The translations under genes were made by a program, and so were the position numbers. Positions 1 to 8,353 of a stretch of 64,000 bases of DNA are shown here, piece by piece. The notes below the pieces were generated by a model, which made no database searches, was not told the DNA's origin, and saw only the letters and a program-made list of their open reading frames with translations. This stretch comes from Desulfosporosinus lacus DSM 15449 (GTDB lineage Bacteria; Bacillota; Desulfitobacteriia; Desulfitobacteriales; Desulfitobacteriaceae): NCBI RefSeq assembly GCF_900129935.1, contig NZ_FQXJ01000003.1, forward strand, positions 248,001 to 312,000. Reading direction: 5' to 3'. Numbering within the stretch: position 1 is the first letter of the stretch; every line of letters begins with the position of its first letter.

Positions 1-1266
1 GTTTGGAATGAGTACTGTGAAACATGTCGGCTTAGTCATGAAGTGCCCTTCATGTACACGCAGTTCTGCAAATACTACCGTGAGTATGCTAATGTTACAA
101 AAGCTACCATGCACATCGACCGCAAGCCCGGAGAACTACTGGAGGTCGACTGGGCAGGCAAAACAGCCACAATTATCGATCGTGACACAGGCGAAGCTAT
201 GGATGCCTACGTTTTTGTCGCGGCATTATCTTCTAGCCAATATGCCTATGTCGAAGCGTTCTTATCAATGAACCAGGAAAACTGGATTGCGGCACATGTC
301 AACGCCTATCAGTTCTTTGGAGGGGTTACCAGAATTCTAGTTCCGGATAATCTTAAGACCGGTGTCGAAAATACGTCATGGTACACACCGATCATCAATA
401 AGACTTATCACGACATGGCCGAACATTATGGAACCGCTGTCATTCCTGCTCGTGTTAGAAGACCAAAAGATAAAGCCACAGTTGAAGGCACTGTCGGGAT
501 CATATCGACCTGGATCATCGCAGAGTTACGCCGTCAGAAGTTTTTCTCACTTAGAGAGCTTAACGAGGCTATAATTCCTAAACTGCAGGACTTTAACAGC
601 AAATTATTTCAAAAGAAACCGGGAAGCCGGCTAAGCGTCTTTGAGGAAGAAGAGCAACGTGCACTACTACCACTGCCCCACGCTCCTTATGAGCTAGCCA
701 CTTGGAAGATCGCAACCGTTCAGTTTAACTATCATATAGCCGTGGGGAAAATGTATTACAGCTGCCCGTACGAATACATTAAACATAAAGTTGATGTTCG
801 TATCACCAGGAGGGTTATCGAAGTCTTCTTCAATAACCACCGAGTCTGTTCACATCCAAAGCTACATGGCCGAGAAGGCCAGTACAGCGCGGTTGTTGAA
901 CATATGCCTGAAGAGCATAAGCAGTATGCTGCTTGGAACTCAGAACAGTTTATCTTCTGGGCGAAAAGTGTTGGTACTAATACATCCATAGCGGTTCAAG
1001 CCATTCTTGCAGCGCACAAAGTAGAACAACAAGGCTACCGATCATGTATGGCTCTGCTCAAATTGGCCGACAAATACGCCGTGAACCGTCTTGAAGCTGC
1101 CTGTGAAAGGGCGTTATCCTATACGCCAAATCCTAGCTATAAGAGCATCCAGACGATTCTAAAAACGGGTCACGATAAAGTTGTCAAAGAAGATACTGTT
1201 CCTAATAATACGTCTGCAAACTTCGGATTTACAAGGGGTGCAGACTATTATGGGAGGAACTCATAA
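1..1266 (+). CDS. istA: IS21 family transposase IstA (5' end cut off)
   Basis: DNA-cutting transposase of an IS21-type element; it works with the ATPase IstB. The frame is open to the first base of the window, so the N-terminal helix-turn-helix is outside it. Visible are the DDE (RNase H-fold) core with Asp in LEVDWAG, Asp in VPDNLKTG and Glu in KATVEGTVG, then the beta-barrel-like C-terminal half. The stop codon overlaps the ATG of the following istB remnant, the usual istAB coupling. The remaining part is undamaged, but the partner gene is broken, so the element is probably immobile by itself. Confidence 0.9.
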   Translation, partial: VWNEYCETCRLSHEVPFMYTQFCKYYREYANVTKATMHIDRKPGELLEVDWAGKTATIIDRDTGEAMDAYVFVAALSSSQYAYVEAFLSMNQENWIAAHVNAYQFFGGVTRILVPDNLKTGVENTSWYTPIINKTYHDMAEHYGTAVIPARVRRPKDKATVEGTVGIISTWIIAELRRQKFFSLRELNEAIIPKLQDFNSKLFQKKPGSRLSVFEEEEQRALLPLPHAPYELATWKIATVQFNYHIAVGKMYYSCPYEYIKHKVDVRITRRVIEVFFNNHRVCSHPKLHGREGQYSAVVEHMPEEHKQYAAWNSEQFIFWAKSVGTNTSIAVQAILAAHKVEQQGYRSCMALLKLADKYAVNRLEAACERALSYTPNPSYKSIQTILKTGHDKVVKEDTVPNNTSANFGFTRGADYYGRNS

Positions 1267-2009
1267 TGGTGAACGAAACGACAGTAACAAAAACTGAATG
1301 AGCTCAGACTACCTTCTATGGCTGACTCCTATCGCAAGCAGTTAGATGATCCATCCTTCAAGGACCTGTCCTTTGAAGAACGTTTTGGCCTTATGGTCGA
1401 TACTGAATGGGCTAGAAGAAAAAACAATAAATTAGCCGTCTTATTCGAAAATCAGAACTCTATTTTAGCGATGCTTGCATCGAGGATATAGAATACCATG
1501 CTGACAGAAAGCTTGATAGAACTCAAATTACACGTCTATCAACCTGCAATTATGTTCAAGAAAACCACAATTTAATTATTCTTGGCGCATCTGGTGCTGG
1601 CAAAAGTTACATGAGCTGCGCCTTTGGAATTGCGGCTTGTCGCAACTTTTACACGGTCAAATACATCCGCCTTCCTGACCTACTCAATGAATTTGCAGTC
1701 GCTCGAGGGGAAGGTATCTTCCAGAAGGTCATGAAGCAGTACAAACGAGTAAGCCTGTTAATCCTTGATGAGTGGCTCCTCATACCTTTAAATAACAACG
1801 AAGCTCGTGATCTTCTAGAGATCGTTGAAGCTAGGCATCAAAAGACCTCAACCATTTTTTGTTCGCAATTTGCGCCAGCAGGCTGGCACGGAAAGATCGG
1901 TGAAGGCACCTTGGCAGACGCAATCCTTGATCGAATTGTTCATGATTCATACACCATCTTCATTGATGGAGAGGACTCCATGCGTAAACGCAAGGGGATT
2001 CAAGAATAA
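1266..2009 (+). pseudogene. istB: istB remnant with two compensating frameshifts
   Basis: IS21 helper ATPase (AAA+/DnaA-like), starting at the ATG that overlaps the istA stop. The first frame runs MVNETTVTK and hits TGA at 1299 because of one extra A in the A-run near 1290. The family sequence continues in the next frame (MADSYRKQLDDPSF, WARRKNNKLA) until about 1440, where a one-base loss returns it to the original frame. There the P-loop GASGAGKS (near 1590) and Walker B LLILDEW are readable, and the stop is at 2009. A free-standing ORF from 1611 would lack the P-loop and could not be an ATPase. Confidence 0.85.
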
Positions 2010-2331
2010 CGTATATCAGTAATCTTTGAGCCCCCTGTGCTGCTTGACTCTCACAGCTAGTGGTTCAACCAGCAACAGGGTGGCTCATTCTGAGCGAGAC
2101 AGTGGTATAGTACAGAGCGTACTGGTGGCGCTGCCACACCGAAATATTCATAAGGGTGCAACACTCCCCTGAATTGAGTCAATTTTTATTCAGTATTAAG
2201 TTGTTTTCTATATATCACTTGAGAGTTCAAAGTTGAACCCAAATTAAACCAAATAAAAATAAGCTTGATTTAATGTCGTCACCCTGATAGTTTATTGTTC
2301 TCACACAAAAAAACAAAGGGGACAACGACAT
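2010..2331. other. intergenic: IS21 right end and IS4 left flank
   Basis: About 320 bases without a gene. The stretch to about 2165 presumably holds the right end of the IS21 element, and the remainder leads into the IS4-type transposase. I could not define terminal inverted repeats for either element by eye. Confidence 0.4.
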
Positions 2332-3783
2332 ATGCTCAAGCTTATCGATACCATTTTACAACGATTTCAATGTTGCTTCAAGCGGAAAGAAACATATTCT
2401 TGGTTTGTCGTCATTGTTGTAGGGATGCTCGTGAGAACAAATTTGCGAGGGGTCTCTTCTATTGTAGGTTGCTTACATCTGGATTCTTGTCATTATGAAT
2501 CCATGATCTACTTTTTTCGTTCGTCAGCTTTTAAGTTAAGTGATATCAAACATCTATGGCTATGCGTTGTTCAGCAACACATAAAACCTGTGAAGATTGA
2601 TGGACGGTCTATCGTGATCGGAGATCATATTAAAGTTGGTAAGGAAGCTCGGTACATGCCTGGTGTTAAAAAAATGCATCAAGACTCGGAAAATGTGGGA
2701 AAAGAAGAATACATCTTTGGTCACCAATTTGGCATGATTGGTCTTCTGGCAGAAGGATCAACGACTCAGTGTGTTCCTTTAAATATAGGTCTTCACGATG
2801 GTATTGATGAAGTCAACTCCTTGAAAGATGACTCCACTGAACAAATTTCCTCCGAAACAACGAAAGAAACTTGCATTGTCAAAATGATACAAATGGCTGG
2901 AAGTTATGTAAACGCTACCTCAGAGAAAATAATATTCCTATTAGATGCCTATTTTCCGAGTGCGGCTTCCTTTAATGAGGTCGAAGCGATCAATCAAAAA
3001 CATTCTTCTAAGTTAATCACCCTAATCATGAGGGCAAAATCCAATACGGTTGCCTTTGAAGAAGAACCCCCAAAAACTGAAAAACGGGGCAAAGGGCGCC
3101 CTCGTATCTATGGCGAAAAGATTGTGTTTAAAAACGTCTTCAAGAATTGTCTAGAAAAGTTTACGACAATCGATATTAATCTTTATGGAAAGAACGAGAC
3201 GGTGCAGTACCTCTGCCTGGATCTTATATGGAAACCAGTTCGTCGCAAAGTGCGTTTCGTGTTAGTGAAGACCGGTGAGAGAATGATGATTTTAATGTGT
3301 TCTGATCTTACTCAAGATCCAGGGAAAATTATTCTGGCCTACAGTTACCGGTTTAAAATTGAAGTTTCCTTCAAAATGTTAAAACATATCATCGGGAGTT
3401 TTGGTTATCACTTTTGGACGAAGGCTTTGCCAAAGCTATCACGTTTTAAAACGAAAACCGATCTTTCTGCGATAAAAAAACTCAACGATAAGGAACGGAT
3501 TCTTGCGACTACAAGAGCTATCGAAGTTTTCACGTTTTTAAGTTGTATCGCTATGGGAATCTTGACGATCATTTCGCTAACATATCCAACCTTAGTTTGG
3601 CAAAAATTCTCAGGTTGGCTCCGGACCAGATCATCACAGCTTCCATCAGTAGAAACCGTCCGTTCGGTGGTCCAACAAGAGCTATCTTGGAATTTTCGCA
3701 ATCTCAGTTATTATGCGACTTTATCAAAAATCCAAGCCTATCAACAACTGGAGTCTGATACGTCTGAAAAAATGGGTACCTGA
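2332..3783 (+). CDS. IS4-type DDE transposase
   Basis: Full-length 483-residue transposase. Asp in KIDGRSIVIGD and Asp in IIFLLDAYF are the first two catalytic acidic residues. The stretch SYRFKIEVSFKMLK plus the preceding Y fits the IS4-family signature Y-(2)-R-(3)-E-(6)-K exactly, supplying the catalytic Glu. The start has an AAAGGGG ribosome-binding site a few bases upstream. Hydrophobic residues near 400-430 follow the catalytic core, as in several large IS4-group proteins. No frameshift is present, so the gene looks potentially active. The terminal repeats of the element were not identified, and assignment to a named subgroup is not possible from sequence alone. Confidence 0.85.
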   Translation: MLKLIDTILQRFQCCFKRKETYSWFVVIVVGMLVRTNLRGVSSIVGCLHLDSCHYESMIYFFRSSAFKLSDIKHLWLCVVQQHIKPVKIDGRSIVIGDHIKVGKEARYMPGVKKMHQDSENVGKEEYIFGHQFGMIGLLAEGSTTQCVPLNIGLHDGIDEVNSLKDDSTEQISSETTKETCIVKMIQMAGSYVNATSEKIIFLLDAYFPSAASFNEVEAINQKHSSKLITLIMRAKSNTVAFEEEPPKTEKRGKGRPRIYGEKIVFKNVFKNCLEKFTTIDINLYGKNETVQYLCLDLIWKPVRRKVRFVLVKTGERMMILMCSDLTQDPGKIILAYSYRFKIEVSFKMLKHIIGSFGYHFWTKALPKLSRFKTKTDLSAIKKLNDKERILATTRAIEVFTFLSCIAMGILTIISLTYPTLVWQKFSGWLRTRSSQLPSVETVRSVVQQELSWNFRNLSYYATLSKIQAYQQLESDTSEKMGT

Positions 3784-3809
3784 CGTAATTATCAGGCTTA
3801 TTTAGCTAA

Positions 3810-4031
3810 TTAACTTGGAATTTTTCGGAAAGAACTTAGAACTCTTGAGTATATCACAAGAAATGCCCGCACAGCTCTTTGTTCATCTTCTGTTAGTTCA
3901 TCGTCAAAAAGGTTATTTTGCTTAGTTTCGTTAAGCAGATCTTCGTCTACGGCTTTTTTAAAACCCTCAAAAGCATCAACATCACCATTGAATCGTGGAG
4001 GAATATACTCACCACTTACCGCACCTCCGAT
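3810..4031 (-). pseudogene. C-terminal remnant of a repressor-like protein
   Basis: On the minus strand, 73 codons are open without a usable start codon. The readable part includes IPPRFNGDVDAFEGF and LTEDEQRAVRAFLVIYSR. The second stretch resembles the tail of the prophage repressor in this window (LSDDEQVAVRAFIETYRQ at 15375-15986), suggesting the end of an XRE-type repressor or antitoxin whose HTH part is gone. It lies directly beside the IS4-type transposase, which may have caused the truncation. Similarity was judged by eye only. Confidence 0.4.
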
Positions 4032-4080
4032 TTAAATTGTATTGCCTTTCCCATTATGCGGACATCTTTCATGTCTTCAG

Positions 4081-4109
4081 GAGTGACAAGGGGACGGGGT
4101 TGTTGACAC
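4081..4109 (+). repeat. left REP-like inverted repeat of RAYT unit
   Basis: Pairs with 4878-4908 in opposite orientation; about 25 of 29 positions agree. The core GGGACGGGGTT is identical in both copies. Confidence 0.8.
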
Positions 4110-4149
4110 AAACACCCGTATGGTATAATTTGCCACGGGGGTGTTTACC

Positions 4150-4878
4150 GTGCCTAGAGCTGCAAGGATTAAAAGTAAAAGTGGAATATATCATATCATT
4201 ATGAGGGGAATAAATCGTCAAACCCTGTTTGAAGATGAGGAAGATTGCGCTAAGTTTATTCAAACCTTACAAAAATACAAGGAGATTTGTGAATACAATG
4301 AATATACTTATTGGTTAATGGGTAATCATCTTCATTTACAGTGATGAGAAGGATATGTGGTAGTTATGTTTTATGGTATAACAAAAAGTATGACAGGGTA
4401 GGGTACTTGTTTCAGGATTGGTTTAAAAGCGAACCTGTAGAAGATGATGTATATTTTTTCACAGTACTTCGATAATTTTTCAGAATCCTTTAAAAGCTGG
4501 AATAGTAAATAAATTCAAAACTATATCTGGACAAATTACATTGATTATATCGAAGCAAGTGATGAGACTGATATAAACTTTGCTCTGGATATTTTAAATT
4601 CAGATAGAGAAAAAACAGTGAAGCGTTTCATTGAATATATAAACAATGAGAACGATGATGAATGTATGGATTTACCTGAAAAACGCCGGTTAACAGATGA
4701 AGATGCTAGAAAAATAATCAATAATCATTGTAAAGTTGGACATGCAATTGATATCCAAAAGTTTGATATAAATAAAAGAAATTCGTACATAAAAAAACTA
4801 AAGGAAGTATATGGTTTGTCGATTAGGATGATTGAGAGATTAACAGGAATAAGCAGGGGAATAATCCAAAGATTGTAG
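4150..4878 (+). pseudogene. REP-associated tyrosine transposase (RAYT), decayed
   Basis: Y1/HUH single-strand transposase. The first 65 codons (GTG at 4150: VPRAARIKSKSGIYHIIMRG) reach the HUH metal-binding motif HLHL at the premature stop near 4342. After a short deletion the family sequence resumes out of frame (RRICGSYVLWYNKKYDRVGYLFQD), with Trp where FQDR is expected and a stop after TVLR near 4472. The C-terminal third, from about 4530 to the stop at 4878, is open and ends in a helix-turn-helix-like stretch (IRMIERLTGISRGIIQRL). At least three lesions make it non-functional. Confidence 0.8.
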
Positions 4879-4908
4879 TGTGACAATAACCCCGTCCCTC
4901 TGTCACTC
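4878..4908 (-). repeat. right REP-like inverted repeat of RAYT unit
   Basis: Inverted copy of the repeat at 4081-4109, overlapping the last base of the RAYT stop codon. It marks the right boundary of the unit. Confidence 0.8.
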
Positions 4909-4987
4909 TTTTTTCTGGTGTTTTCATATTTCCATGCTTTGTAGGTTATTAAGGCCATTTGGATAGTACTCGATCTCTGTTGTTTAT

Positions 4988-6160
4988 TTAGATTTTTTCG
5001 TTTTCTAAATTAAGTAAGCCGTGAATTTGAGCTAAATTAAGTAAGAGATTAAGTTGCATAGCTTCTGAAAAATTGTTCGGATCAAGATCGGTAAGCTGTT
5101 TAATCTTATTCAACCTGTAAAGGAGCGTATTGCGGTGAAGAAACATTGCTCTGCTGGTTTTACTGGTATGTAGATTATTGCTGCAAAAAACTCTAAATGT
5201 TTTTATAATTTCCTGATGTTTATTATTAAAGAGGTTAACCATTCGAGGAGATGATATTAATCTTTTTACAGTATCAGAAGAGACATTATTTAGAATTTGT
5301 TCAAGAATTAGATTATTTATATGATAAATACCGGGGTTCAAATGAAATTTTTTCAGCATTTCAAGTACAAGAAAAGCATCCTTATATGAATTAGGTAAAC
5401 CATGAGTACCAGAATAATATTCTCCAATTCCAATTGAAAGATCTGAATTCGATTTACTTTTAATTGCTTCTCTAATATGATTCACCTGCGTTTTTATAAT
5501 CTGATTTGATTGTACTTTATCATATGTAGGGTCGAATTTCATCAAAAGGACAAAGCGGTTCGATGTAATAAATGAAGCAATGTCCTGTTTATCACTAAAG
5601 GATTTAACAACCTTCATAATGTCTTCTCTGAGACGTTGTTGGTCAATTGAAAAAGGCTCAATTCGACTTGCTACTTCAAATAAAACCGCGATTCTAGGGA
5701 TGGTCAAGTCATAACCTAAAAATTGTCCTCCAAATGTACCATCGCTGGTGCGAATAATTTCTTGTACAAATGCTTCTTTCGCGCGGTGCTCTAATTGCAT
5801 AAATTCGTATTGGAATGCTTGTTCGCACATCATCTCAACCTGATTGCGTACTAATTCCCCATATTTGCGAATCTCATTTGGTTCTCCGCTAATAGAAACT
5901 ACGCCCAATATATTTTCACGAAAAAATATCGGACTTCCGCTTCCTGCACGCGTACCCCTGATTTTTGCAGCTTCTTCAGCAGTATATTCGCAATATCTCC
6001 TTTGCTTGATAATATTCGAGGTTGCTTCATGAAATTGTCCAATACGTGTACGATCAGATGCACCGATTATTATTCCCTCGGTATTAGTAATATGTGTATT
6101 GTAACCAGAAATAGCGCTTGCTTTTTCAACTAATTCTTGAGCTAATTTTTGATTTAACAT
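4988..6160 (-). CDS. CdaR/PucR-type transcriptional regulator of the glycyl radical cluster
   Basis: Probable local activator. Residues 1-135 match the sugar-diacid-recognition domain of CdaR (ITNTEGIIIGASDRTRIGQFH, with GSPIFFRENILGVVSI), the middle is the GGDEF-like linker of this family, and the last 60 residues are the PucR-type helix-turn-helix (TSRAMFLHRNTLLYRLNKI). The ATG at 6160 is preferred to the one at 6169 because AAGGTGG ends 10 bases before 6160 but only one base before 6169. The gene is divergent from the catabolic operon at 6374. CdaR domains sense carboxylic sugar acids in known members, so the inducer may be an organic acid. This is inference. Confidence 0.8.
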   Translation of the reverse strand: MLNQKLAQELVEKASAISGYNTHITNTEGIIIGASDRTRIGQFHEATSNIIKQRRYCEYTAEEAAKIRGTRAGSGSPIFFRENILGVVSISGEPNEIRKYGELVRNQVEMMCEQAFQYEFMQLEHRAKEAFVQEIIRTSDGTFGGQFLGYDLTIPRIAVLFEVASRIEPFSIDQQRLREDIMKVVKSFSDKQDIASFITSNRFVLLMKFDPTYDKVQSNQIIKTQVNHIREAIKSKSNSDLSIGIGEYYSGTHGLPNSYKDAFLVLEMLKKFHLNPGIYHINNLILEQILNNVSSDTVKRLISSPRMVNLFNNKHQEIIKTFRVFCSNNLHTSKTSRAMFLHRNTLLYRLNKIKQLTDLDPNNFSEAMQLNLLLNLAQIHGLLNLENEKI

Positions 6161-6287
6161 AAGAGGCATCCCACCTTCAATTGTATATTTTGCACTAAAA
6201 ATAATAAAACCTGGGAGGAAAATTTGTATATTTTTAACTAAAGTATATAAAATGCATAAAAAAATAGCAATTGAAATCGGAAATATT

Positions 6288-6302
6288 CAGACAGACTGTC
6301 TG
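6288..6302. promoter_or_regulatory. palindrome in divergent control region
   Basis: CAGACAGACTGTCTG is a perfect palindrome of two 7-base arms around one base. It lies between the regulator start (6160) and the first structural gene (6374). It is a natural candidate operator for the CdaR-like protein; no binding data are available here. Confidence 0.4.
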
Positions 6303-6373
6303 TTTAAACAATTCTTAAGAATAGATATAATTAGAAAAATAAAGAAATTAAATTTAGAAAGGAGTACATTAAT

Positions 6374-7258
6374 ATGCAAAAAATAGGTGTGGCTATAATC
6401 GGTCCCGGAAATATAGGCACTGACTTAATGTATAAAGTTATTAAAAAAAGTAAATATTTGGACTTAAAACTTGTTACAGGAATATTTGCGGAGTCGGAGG
6501 GCCTTCGCTTAGCAAGGGAAGAAGGTATAGAAACAAGTGCAAGGGGTATTGATGCAATTTTAGAGCGGGATGATATTAAACTGGTTTTTGATGCTACAAC
6601 CGCTAATGCTCATATGAAACACGCTCCCCTTTTAAGAGAAGCGGGTATAGTGGCAGTTGATTTAACTCCGGCAGCAGTTGGTCCTTATGTTATGCCTGTC
6701 GTAAATCTCAATGAGCATCTTGATGCTCCTAATGTTAATCTAATCACGTGTGGAGGTCAAGCTACTATTCCCATCGTTTATGCCATAAGCAGAGTAACCC
6801 CTATACCCTATGCCGAAATCGTTGCCACAATCTCTAGCAAAAGTGCCGGTCCAGGGACCAGGCAAAGTATTGATGAATTTACGATTACTACCTCAAGAGG
6901 CATAGTGGAAATCGGAAAGGCCCAGAAAGGGAAAGCGATTATCCTCCTAAATCCTGCCGTACCTCCGATGATTATGAACAATACGATTTATGCTTTGGTG
7001 GAAACTGTTGACGAAGAAAAGATAACGAAGTCTGTTGAAAATATCGTAAAAGAGGTACAAGAGTTCGTTCCAGGATATCGGATGAAAATTCCTCCCACAT
7101 TTGATGGAAATAAAGTTACAGTAATGGTCGAAGTGGAAGGATCAGGTGATTATTTGCCGAAATATAGCGGAAATTTGGATATTGAAACGAGTGCGGCCCT
7201 TGCTATGGCTGAAAGAATTGCCAGAGACAGGCTTTTGAAGATTAAGAAGGGGGAATAA
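6374..7258 (+). CDS. acetaldehyde dehydrogenase (acylating)
   Basis: Converts an aldehyde plus CoA and NAD+ to acyl-CoA; normally partners with 4-hydroxy-2-oxovalerate aldolase so that the aldehyde is channelled between them. The 294 residues match the DmpF/MhpF type: N-terminal Rossmann motif GPGNIGTDL near residue 11, catalytic Cys126 in [10 protein letters not shown], then [17 protein letters not shown] and the C-terminal [16 protein letters not shown] ribosome-binding site (GAAAGGAG) precedes the ATG. First gene of the operon, two bases before the aldolase gene, which strongly supports a DmpF-DmpG-like complex. All key residues appear intact. Confidence 0.92.
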   Translation: MQKIGVAIIGPGNIGTDLMYKVIKKSKYLDLKLVTGIFAESEGLRLAREEGIETSARGIDAILERDDIKLVFDATTANAHMKHAPLLREAGIVAVDLTPAAVGPYVMPVVNLNEHLDAPNVNLITCGGQATIPIVYAISRVTPIPYAEIVATISSKSAGPGTRQSIDEFTITTSRGIVEIGKAQKGKAIILLNPAVPPMIMNNTIYALVETVDEEKITKSVENIVKEVQEFVPGYRMKIPPTFDGNKVTVMVEVEGSGDYLPKYSGNLDIETSAALAMAERIARDRLLKIKKGE

Positions 7259-7260
7259 CC

Positions 7261-8286
7261 GTGGGTAAAAAAATTAAAATATTTGATCTTACACTTCGGG
7301 ATGGAAGTCATGCCAAAAGCCATCAGTATACTCCGGAACAAATGGCAACTCTTGCTGGACAGATTGACAAGATCGGTGTTGAAGCAATCGAATTTGGCCA
7401 CGGCAACGGACTGGGAGGTTCGTCATTGCAATATGGTTTTGCAGCAGCGAGTGACCGCGATTATATCGAAGCGGTCTCTCCTGTGATAAAAAATAGCAAT
7501 ATGTCGATTATCATCCTGCCAGGGGTTGGGACTAGGCATGAGTTAAACCTGGCCAAAGAATTTGGTGCTAAATATGCGAGAATATGTACCCAGATTTCTG
7601 AAGTCGATATTGGAGAACAGCATATCAAAATGGCGAAAAAGTTAGGGCTTATTCCGATCTCTGTATTGCCTTGTGCATCTGTAATACCCGTGGAAGAAAC
7701 CGTACGTTATGCACAAATGGCTGAATCTTACGGCGCAGAAGTCGTATATCTGTTAGATGGTGGCGGATACCAGCTACCCGAGCAAACTTTTGAGCGGATA
7801 TCTGCAATGAAAAAGGCGATAGATGTTCCCGTGGGGTTTCACGGTCACAATAATTTGCAGCTGGCAGTTGCTAATTCTAAAGCAGCCGTGGAGGCTGGGG
7901 CGGAGTACATCGACTGCTGCTTAAAAGGTTTTGGAGCAGGAGCAGGTAACTGTCCGACAGAGATATTTGTAGCCGTTCTTGGAAGAATGGGAATTGAATC
8001 GGGAGTTAATTTATATCAGACCATGGACATTGGTGATCAATATTTACGACCTTTAATGCCTAGAGCGATGGAGATCGATAGCGATAGGATCATGTTAGGT
8101 TATGCAGGGTGTTATTCAAGTTTCTTGCTTTTTGCCCAAAGGGCTGGGGAGAAATATCAAGTTGATCCCAGGGATATTATTAAGGAAATTGGTAAGAGAG
8201 AATGCACCGAAGGACAAGAAAATATCTGTATTGAAGTTGCCTATGATCTTGCTAAGGAAAAACTAGCAAAACAGACAAGTATTTAA
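7261..8286 (+). CDS. 4-hydroxy-2-oxovalerate aldolase
   Basis: Class II (metal-dependent) pyruvate aldolase of the DmpG/MhpE, HMG-CoA-lyase-like TIM-barrel family. It splits 4-hydroxy-2-oxo acids into pyruvate and an aldehyde. Visible are the N-terminal LTLRDGSHA with metal ligand Asp14, and the metal-binding histidines 194 and 196 in GFHGHNN, followed by the typical communication domain at the C-terminus. Length (341) is normal. The start is GTG after GAAGGGGG. No 2-oxopent-4-enoate hydratase or meta-cleavage genes are nearby, so its substrate here is presumably delivered by the downstream glycyl radical enzyme rather than by aromatic ring cleavage. Confidence 0.92.
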   Translation: MGKKIKIFDLTLRDGSHAKSHQYTPEQMATLAGQIDKIGVEAIEFGHGNGLGGSSLQYGFAAASDRDYIEAVSPVIKNSNMSIIILPGVGTRHELNLAKEFGAKYARICTQISEVDIGEQHIKMAKKLGLIPISVLPCASVIPVEETVRYAQMAESYGAEVVYLLDGGGYQLPEQTFERISAMKKAIDVPVGFHGHNNLQLAVANSKAAVEAGAEYIDCCLKGFGAGAGNCPTEIFVAVLGRMGIESGVNLYQTMDIGDQYLRPLMPRAMEIDSDRIMLGYAGCYSSFLLFAQRAGEKYQVDPRDIIKEIGKRECTEGQENICIEVAYDLAKEKLAKQTSI

Positions 8287-8353
8287 AACCATATCCGTCC
8301 TGCCAGGGACGCTAGCCGGTAAGACCTAAACTATTGAAAGGGGGAAATATTTG

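Larger units (their letters stand above)
4081..4908 (+). mobile_element. REP-associated tyrosine transposase unit with terminal inverted repeats
   Basis: The degenerate transposase gene at 4150-4878 is bracketed by near-identical inverted repeats. The left is GAGTGACAAGGGGACGGGGT at 4081-4100 continuing to 4109. The right, read on the minus strand from 4908, is GAGTGACAGAGGGACGGGGT. Y1/HUH transposases of the RAYT group are known to sit beside such REP-like palindromic repeats. The right repeat begins exactly at the stop codon of the gene. Confidence 0.75.

Noticed and set aside
2010-3900. Terminal inverted repeats for the IS4-type element
   Set aside because: TATCAGG-like matches on both sides are too short to be convincing.
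6180-6373. Riboswitch upstream of the glycyl radical operon
   Set aside because: No known aptamer pattern or leader terminator; only a short palindrome is visible.
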